Below, piece by piece: positions 56,692 to 64,000 of a stretch of DNA of 64,000 bases. The stretch is taken from NCBI GenBank assembly GCA_907163375.1, contig CAJQUW010006373.1:248001-312000 (forward strand), written 5' to 3'. A program made the position numbers and the translations under genes. The notes beneath the pieces are model-generated. The model saw nothing but the letters and a program-made list of their open reading frames with translations, did not search any database and had not been told where the DNA came from. Each line of letters opens with the position of its first letter. The first letter of the stretch is position 1. Source of the stretch: Prostheceraeus crozeri (Eukaryota > Platyhelminthes > Polycladida > Euryleptidae).

Positions 56692-58074
56692 CTTCGGGTG
56701 TCCAACAAGTTTTGAGATTTTTTTCTATTAAAAACAAATTTATTTCCAATGATCAAAAAATATATTCATTAAGTTATATATGAACCTCCTACATCAATCA
56801 CAGCTTGGCAGTGATCCAGAAGTCAATGTACCTCATTGTGGAGGTCATATTCGTTGAGTGACCGTGCCCACTGCAACGTGGCCTCTTTGACTTGGAGGTG
56901 GTCCACAAAAATTCGATTTTCCATGTCCCTCTTCAACCAAGTGAACAGAAACCTGTCACAGAGGTTGAAGTCTGGACTGTAGGGTGGTTGGAAAAGAAGA
57001 GTGACATCTCGCTTCTCCGTGTACTCACGCACCACAACCGAAGTGTGGGGACGAGCATTGTCCCACTGCCAAAGCAGCTCGTTGAGTCGGATAGGCTTTG
57101 AACGAAGGGACCGCCACAAGTCACCAGTGTGACGAACAAAGTCAATAATGCGCTGAAAATCAATGGTCTCTCGAGGGGCAGTTGTGTCGAAGCAAAACCG
57201 CTTGTTTGGTGTGAAGGCGGCAAGAAGAAGTGTTTTCTCGTTCGAAATGCTGGATTTGACCACCTGAGGTCGATCCTGCTCCTTCCTCAACCAGCATTTG
57301 TTGCGGGACTTCCGACACTCTCCTTTGAAACGTATCCACGTTTCATCTTGCACAGCGAGTTTATTGAACATGGTGTTTAGGCCTTCACAATGGAAAACAT
57401 TACGGAAGTTCTTCGCACAATTCACACGAAGTTCTTTGTGTTCATCTGAAAGCTCATGTGGAACCCAAACAGAACTCACAACGAAGTCAGAGATCTTCGG
57501 TCAAAGTTTTTTGCGCAGATGATTTGGGGACATCAAGCCATTCGGATATCTCTCTTGTCGATATTTTGGGGTCATCTTCGACTAACTCACGTACGGCATT
57601 CACCACTTCCGGTACTTTCACCGACGAAGGACGACCACTTCTGGCTGCATCTCCAAAAGTGAGACTCTGGCCTTGATGGTCCACCGATGGCTGAAAGTCA
57701 CCCCACCAAAAAACAGTTGCTCGGCTAGGGGCGTCTTCTCCATAAACCTGTTGGAGTTCATCAAATATTCTTTGACCACTTATGCCTAATCTCCCTCGGG
57801 TGTAAGCATAAAATCGGTAGTGCTCTTTATTGGCAGACATGTGTGGAAGAGAAAATAATTTCAGTCTTTAACGTTGAATCTGACGACGCGTTGCACAAAG
57901 ACAAGAAACTTCTGCTCGGATAGCACTGAATGCTTAAAGTGTGCGTAATTTGGATTGAAACGATATCGGAAAATCGATAGTGCGCTAGTGCATAAATACT
58001 ACGTTTTTATTGGTTGCTAATGCTCATGCAAAGAGAACTACACGCATAGTCTCAAACTTATTGGACACCCGAAG
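56692..58074 (-). mobile_element. mariner element inserted in the Polinton
   Basis: Ends CTTCGGGTGTCCAACAAGTT (left) and its complement (right) form a ~25-bp inverted repeat with TA duplications at 56690-56691 and 58075-58076. Length 1383 bp, normal for mariner. It differs from the mariner at 43.5 kb. Confidence 0.9.
56823..57840 (-). pseudogene. mariner transposase, single frameshift
   Basis: The N-terminal frame (57487-57840) has the helix-turn-helix pair (ISGQRIFDELQQVYGEDAPSRATVFWW; AARSGRPSSVKVPEVV; KISTREISEWLDVPKSSAQKTL). The second frame (56823-57479) has LAVQDETWI (first Asp), WQWDNARPHTS (second) and PPYSPDFNLCDRFLF (third), with 34 residues between second and third Asp (DD34D). 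The frames meet near 57487 beside a CAAAAAAC run, so one small indel is the likely only break. Total about 335 residues, the usual length. Confidence 0.88.
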
Positions 58075-58076
58075 TA

Positions 58077-58415
58077 CAAGTAAGCAGCCAATGAATGATG
58101 AGTATGAGAATATAAAGGGGGAGAAAACAGACTTATTTTCATTCTATATTTGAGACGTGTTGAGAATATTTAAAGTCTATCTTGATAAACTATACCATTT
58201 TCTGACATTGAAGTATCATACTTAAACTTGATTTCGTAAAAATTGTAAGTTGAAGATTTTCTCACTTATCTTCCTCAAACGTTTGGCTAATAGCATCTTT
58301 CTCAATTATAGGCATCTACTTCATCACCAAAACGCTCCCTTCCCGAGGAAACTTTAGACTTAATAAGGGAAGGTAAGTTGTAACAATAAACTATAACTTT
58401 AATGGAGATGATAGA
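58077..58415 (+). other. Leader region before the polymerase, with an exon-like segment
   Basis: ATATAAAG at about 58112 may be a TATA box. A segment 58314-58372 lies between a polypyrimidine-AG and GTAAGT and reads ASTSSPKRSLPEETLDLIRE, so a spliced leader exon is possible. Confidence 0.35.
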
Positions 58416-61400
58416 ATGATTTCTCTTTCAAGTGATGCTAGTTCCAGCTCAAGCGGCCAGTCGCGGGAATCTAATGAGCGGGAATATGCTGATTGTGGTC
58501 ACATCTTTACGAGGAAGCGTGATCTCACCCGACACATCAGACAACGTGTATGTCAACTAAAGCCATCATCAATCTCCCGAGGTGAGGATGATTCTATTCA
58601 ACATGTCTCCTTTACTTGCGACTTTTGCACTCAATCTTTTGAAACACGTTTTGAATTATTTTTACATAGACTTCGTCACACGCATGCAAATGATAGTTAT
58701 AGTAACAGCACCTCCTCTATCCGCCTCAATGAAGTGTCACTCAACAATGTAGTGAGAAATTACCGTATGGAATCCTCAGAAACCATTGCTGATTATCTGG
58801 AGTGGTTTCATCAAAATTCAATATTGATAGATGCGCTCTTTAAAAATTTAGACAACTTCAGAACAAAAGTGCTCATCTATCTTAAAATAAAATATGTTAA
58901 AGTTGACCATCATACCGGTGAAATAGTACAGAGGTTGGAGTTTCACATACCCTCCTCTCCTGCCACAGAGGTAGTAGATAAAGAGGCATGGTTAAATTTT
59001 CACATTCAAGGGCTAAAATCAAATATAGATAAATTTAACGAGCGCGATAATGGTCTGATTTTTGATGGTGTAGAATCTGCCATGTTTAAAATTACTCTAT
59101 TAGAAAATTACAGTGGACGACACTCCTTCATTCTCCCAAAAACGTTTAAAGACAAGCAAGCAGTCATTTCTGTAGATTGCGAATCGCAATGTTTTAAGTA
59201 TGCAGTGTTATCCATTCTCCACTACAATGATGTAGAGCATCACCGGCACCGAACAAGCAAATATCATCAATGGGAGAATGAATTGAAATTTAATGACTGT
59301 GATAGTGAAGACATGAAATTGAAAGATATAGAGAAATTTGAAAAATTAAATGAAATTAAAATAGTTGTTCATGTCTGGCAAAAAGGACTTAAAGGTGTGC
59401 GCTACAACAAACGTTCATCAACTTATGATCCTGTTGTCAACCTCTTGTTGGTATATGAGGATAACAGTCAACAATGGCATTATTGCGGTATTCCAAATAT
59501 TCATCGACTTTATAACCATCTACAAAAATCGCGAAAAGTTGAACTATTCATATGCAACCGCTGTACGCGATCCTTCTGGTCAAAACATAAATTTCAAACA
59601 CACTATGAATGGTGCCATGCCAGCGAGGTAAATTACAAATGGAACGCATGCCTAAAGACAAAGAGTCTTCATATAGAGAGAATGGTGATGAATTAAACCC
59701 TCTTCGTGACATCTATGCTGACATCGAATGCTTTATTAATGATAACATCCACAAGCCAGCAGCCATATCCTGCTATGAGGTATGGCATAATCATTTCCAA
59801 AATAGAAGTAGTAAAATGCACGTCTGTCAAGTGGAGGATTGTATACACAAATTCTTGCAATTCCGCGAAAGTGCTAGTAAATTTCAACGAAAATATGATA
59901 GTGAACTCTATCACAGATCATTAAATATGACAGCAGATGATCAGGTAAAATTTGAAAGTTGTAAAGCCTGCTTAAAATGTAATAAAACGTTTGATGAAGG
60001 TAAAATTAAGAAAGTGCGCGACCATGATCACATCACTGGTAAATTTAGAAACGCACTGTGTTCAAGATGCAATTTTTCTCTAAGAATGAAACGGCGCACT
60101 CTACCCGTAATTTTTCATAACTTCAAAGGCTATGATAACCATATGATAATAAAAGGGGGTCAGGAAAAATGAAGGGGTGGTTGATGAATGTTATAGCTCA
60201 AACGAGAGAAAAGTTTATGTCCATGACAGCAAAAGTACCAGTTGATATGACTAAAGAAAATAAGACAGTCTACTATGATATAAAATTTTTAGATTCCTAT
60301 CAATTCATGACTTCTTCACTAGCATCTGTCGTTCAAAATCTTAAGTCTCTTCCACTAACTCAAAATTTAAAGAAGCAATATCCTAACTTGATAGATGAAG
60401 TCATCGCACGCAAAGGAGTATTTCCATATGCATACTTTGACAACATTTCTAAACTTAGTGAGACTTCTCTTCCATCAATAGATAAATTTAAAAAATGATT
60501 TGACTGGTATAGAATGTTAAGTAGAAGATTACAATCATGCTCAAGTTGCATGAACAAAATTTGACTGTCAAACGTTTAGCGATTATATGATTGCCTATCT
60601 AAAATTAGATGTATTTTTGCTGGCTGATGTATTTCGGGAGTTTCGACGAGTGGCATTAGAAGAAGATAAATTAGATCCTATCCACTTTGTCAGTCTTCCA
60701 GCCATGTCATTCCAGTCTGCTTTTAAAATGACTGGAGAGACCATCCATTTTTACAAGATCCAGAGATGTATAATTTATTTGAGCGAGGAATTCGCGGTGG
60801 TCTCACATTTGTAAATAGACATCAAATAAAATCAAAAATAGTAGATGATGATCATATTCATCCGCAGTACTATCACAAAAATAATTTATATGGTAGTTCA
60901 CTATCCAAATCTCTTCCTCACTCTGAGTTTAGCTGGGTAGGTGATAGTGAAATTCAACATTTCTCCAACCCTTCAAACATACTAGCTATTCCAGATGATG
61001 GTGATTGGGGATATTATTTTGAGGTAGATCTTATCTATCCAAATAGTATTAAAAATAAAACTATGGATTTTCCACTTGCGCCCGAATCAGGTGAAGTGAC
61101 TGAAGATATGTTTTCGGACTTCATGAAACAATTTCATAAAGATTTAGAAAGGAGTAGACAGCCCAAGTATAAGCCTTGTCGCAAACTTTTACTTACCCAA
61201 TTTGATAAAGAAAATTGTCTAGTCCACTTTTCCATCTTAAAATTTTATTTAGAAATGGGCATGATTTTAAAAACAGTTCACCGCATTATCAAATTTAGAC
61301 AGAAAGCCTTTCTGAAACCATATATTGATAGCAACAGCCAGAAACGTGCACTAGCCCAAAATAATTTTGAAAAGGATTTTTATAAATATAAGAATAATAG

Positions 61401-62230
61401 TCTTTTTGGTAAGACGATGGAGGATGTTAGAAAACGTATAAACTATAAACTTCTGAAATATAATGATAGATTTCAAAAGTTAGCGGCATCACCTCTCTTT
61501 ATTGATAGAAATGTTATAGATGATGAGTTGGTTGGTGTTAAAATGATAAAGTCAGAAGTAGAGTTGTGCAAGCCCATCTACATTGGACAAGCTGTATTAG
61601 ATTATTCCAAGCTTCAAATGCATCAACTCTTCTATAGAATACTAAAACCATGTCCTCTAATTAAAGATGTGCGTTTGCTGGGTGGTGATACTGACAGTTT
61701 CTTTTTAAGTATCGCTGCTCAGAAAGAGTTAAACTTCAATGAAATAGGAAAATCTTTAGAAAATTATTTTGATATGTCAAATTATCCTACAGATCACCCA
61801 CTATACTCTACTAAAAATAAAGCAAACTTAGGATGCCTTAAAGATGAAATGGCAGGAAAAGAAATTAAGGAAATGATTCTTCTTCGTCCTAAATATATTC
61901 CATGAAACCAAAAGACCAGTGGCAGTATTAAGACCGCAAAAGGCGTATCTAAGTAGATTGTTGTAAATATGAAACATAGGGCCTATAAGGCCTATAAAAA
62001 TAAGTGTGTAACGTTTGTCAACATGACCATCTTAAAATCAAAGACGCATGAGGCAAAAACTCATGCATTTAGAAAGCGAGCACTTTCAGCGTGGGAGGAA
62101 AAGAGGTGTTGGATAGGACATGACATATCTCTTCCACATGGACATCCTGGCACAAACATATCGCAATCAAAAAGAATTAAACTCACACTACCACATTCAG
62201 GAGATGTGCAAATAGATTCATTCTTAAATC
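58416..62230 (+). pseudogene. Polinton protein-primed family-B DNA polymerase region, fossil
   Basis: N-terminal zinc-finger-like segments (CDFCTQSFETRFELFLHRLRH; CNRCTRSFWSKHKFQTHYEW). Then KVRDHDHITGKFRNALCSRCN (about 60.0 kb) and FHNFKGYDNH, the usual lead-in to the exonuclease part. Then YLKLDVFLLADVF (about 60.6 kb), the polymerase palm with YKNNSLFGKTMED (about 61.4 kb) and the catalytic GGDTDSFFL (about 61.68 kb). This set is specific to Polinton, adintovirus and mitochondrial-plasmid type polymerases that start from a terminal protein. The region is broken, with about five breaks. Confidence 0.85.
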
Positions 62231-62425
62231 AGTATTTTGATGATGTTTTAGTTGATATTCATTGTTGCTTTATGTATCGCTTTAGATTGCACTTTCTTGT
62301 GAGTATATGCCTACAGTCAGTTCATTCCCACTATATCTGTGAAAAGACTTCCCCACTTTGTCAACACTTCTTCAAAACACTTTTTCATACATATCCTTTT
62401 ATTTCAATAAAATTTTACAATGACT

Positions 62426-63975
62426 TTACCTTGTTTTCCGAAACACTGAAGTAATGAGGAATTTAGTATCTTTCACATGGATGCACTCTTGTAAACCATT
62501 TGTAATATTCAGAGAAACAGACGGGATAGTTTGTTTGATAACAGGATGGTAGAAAATAGGTTGAAGCATCTTCTCGACTATTCCATATAAAGCATCCTTA
62601 TCATGAATGAAATTACGTAAAATGTATTCTTTTTTCTCACCAACAGAAATAGGTGAAATCAGATCACTTTGAATGTAGAGATGTTGTTCATGTTTATCAA
62701 GTGTCATTGGTACTCCTACACCAATCGCGTATGAAGTAGCAAACCTATCTTCTAGCAATGAAAAGCCAATGAGTTTTTCAAATTGTTACTCAATTGACAT
62801 TGAATGTGATCACCCAGCTTCAGAACAGCAATTTGATTTTTAATTGAAAACGAAATGTGATGTGCCTTTACATCATATCTACTTTTCAACACTTGCTTCA
62901 ACTTATGTTGTATATATGGATTTATGACACGAATAAAGTTTTCAACTGTATTGTATAGACGCGGCATTGTATTGATACTAACTTTAGTTTTTTGATAAGA
63001 TTGGTAAATTTTCTTGATGCGATCACCATAGATGTCCACCCACCATTCATCATTAACTGAATCAGCTTTAGTGTGATATTCATGAGAAGCATAAACCAAA
63101 CCGCTTCCAATAATAGGCGATACATGTCTTACAAAATGACGCAAGGTTGGAGAGAAATAAACTGTAAGTTTGTCATTATATTTCTGAATAACCAACTTAT
63201 CCTTCCGAGCCATGACTTTCTCTCCATACTTCTTACCCACAGTCTCATTCCATCGTTTTGCTAACTCAATAAGTGTCAAAGGCTTGACACCACGCTTTTT
63301 CAAAATGATGCGTTCTTCACATTCTACAACATCTTCATCAAATATTTTGAATTTATAATGAAATTTGTTGATTCGATTTGAATAAACTTTTCTAACATTT
63401 GCAGTAGCAATTGACGTTAGATGTAGTCCATGACCAAAACCGAGATGTGGATAGAATTCATTATCCAACCTCAATGTAAGACCTTTAGTAAAAGAGTGAA
63501 AACGATAGAAGTGTCTCCCGTGCCATTCATAGATAGCAAAATCATAAACTTTCTGACCCTTATTTTTCATAATAGAAGCATTGCCACTATTGAATGCCTT
63601 GATGATTTTATCTTCATCCGATGATCCATAATAATCTGATTCTAACTGATTCCATTCATAATTCCACTTTCCATCTGATGTTAAATTGTATGGAAACTTG
63701 AATGCATTATTCATCGTTATTCCATCATGGGTGCGAGGAGTCAATACCATTTCTTCCAATTCATTCACATTCTGAATATTACTATCATAACAAATGCTGG
63801 AAACACCTACTTCCCATTCACCTTCTAGAAGTAATGGACGATTTAATTCTACTCGATGGTCTGATGGTTTATTATTGGAAAATTTATTCATAGAAGCACT
63901 ACTGGGTAAGTAAATTAGAAACGAATCTCTATTTTCACATTCCATACTAATCACATTGGAAAAATATATTAGCAT
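62426..63975 (-). pseudogene. Polinton structural-type protein (F54H12.2-like), nearly whole, fossil
   Basis: Opens near SFLIYLPSSASMNKFSNNKP then RVELNRPLLLEGEWEVGVSS, the signature N-terminus of this conserved Polinton protein. It continues through TLRLDNEFYPHLGFG, and a C-terminal part with SDLISPISVGEKKEYILRNF and FYHPV. It is convergent with the polymerase. The family is generally regarded as a virion or structural component; that is known from the family, not shown here. Looks almost whole, about one break. Confidence 0.75.
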
Positions 63976-64000
63976 ACTTTTGCATTAACTCTTCATTCGG

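Larger units (their letters stand above)
53168..64000. mobile_element. Polinton (Maverick), broken, running off the right edge
   Basis: Assigned from a protein-primed family-B DNA polymerase region (58.4-62.2 kb, plus) and an F54H12.2-like structural-type protein on the minus strand (62.4-64.0 kb). Several small accessory frames lie on its left side (53.2-56.6 kb). Integrase, packaging ATPase, protease and main capsid were not seen; they may lie beyond 64 kb. The left end is approximate. A mariner has inserted at 56692-58074. Roughly ten breaks are visible overall, so it is a fossil of moderate age. Confidence 0.82.

Overview
The window reads as intron-bearing, AT-rich, repeat-laden animal DNA. 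Its element mix (CR1/I-like LINEs, a Penelope-like element, BEL/Pao, a Polinton, piggyBac, hAT, mariner, a tRNA-derived SINE) and the frequent TAGGCCTA-type motifs suggest a marine invertebrate. An echinoderm is my best guess, but no single gene proves it. Very little is ordinary host gene: two C-terminal exons of a MICU-type mitochondrial calcium-uptake gene (39.1-40.8 kb, minus strand), a possible small terminal exon at the extreme left edge, and three decayed fragments of an unrecognised secreted-protein gene (12.8, 13.7 and 34.1 kb).

Layout. 0.5-1.2 kb: a diverged ~175-bp tandem array. 1.4-5.1 kb: a near full-length non-LTR retrotransposon (minus), with ORF1 and a two-part-broken ORF2, and a tRNA-like A/B-box pair just upstream of ORF1. 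6-13 kb: palindromes and two copies of one terminal-inverted-repeat element. 17.07-32.66 kb: a transposase pseudogene followed by a multi-exon gene whose end resembles DUF4806. An intron of that gene holds a three-level nest (hAT-like element, containing a mariner-like element, containing a SINE). Its last exon is split by a 7.95-kb piggyBac element with a clean TTAA duplication and an uninterrupted 599-residue transposase. Inside the piggyBac lies a further ~5.3-kb inverted-repeat element holding a dimeric ~178-bp satellite (355-bp units).

41.3-43.0 kb: a hAT-like transposase with two in-frame stops. 43.5-47.6 kb: a mariner split by a young BEL/Pao LTR element with TAAAG target duplication. 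47.7-51.5 kb: a second LINE (minus) split by a 5'-truncated Penelope-like element that is flanked by a 31-bp inverted repeat. 51.9-52.4 kb: a two-unit ~330-bp repeat. 53.2 kb to the right edge: a broken Polinton, with small accessory frames, a protein-primed family-B DNA polymerase region and a structural-type protein on the opposite strand. This Polinton has been hit by a second mariner, whose transposase has a single frameshift.

The main theme is element-into-element insertion. The order of events can be read from target duplications: TTAA for piggyBac, ATTAAGAC for the hAT-like element, TA for the three mariner-type elements and TAAAG for BEL/Pao. The piggyBac transposase is the best candidate for recent activity. 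The gene it interrupts would read in frame across a single TTAA, so the insertion hit an exon whose frame was still open there.
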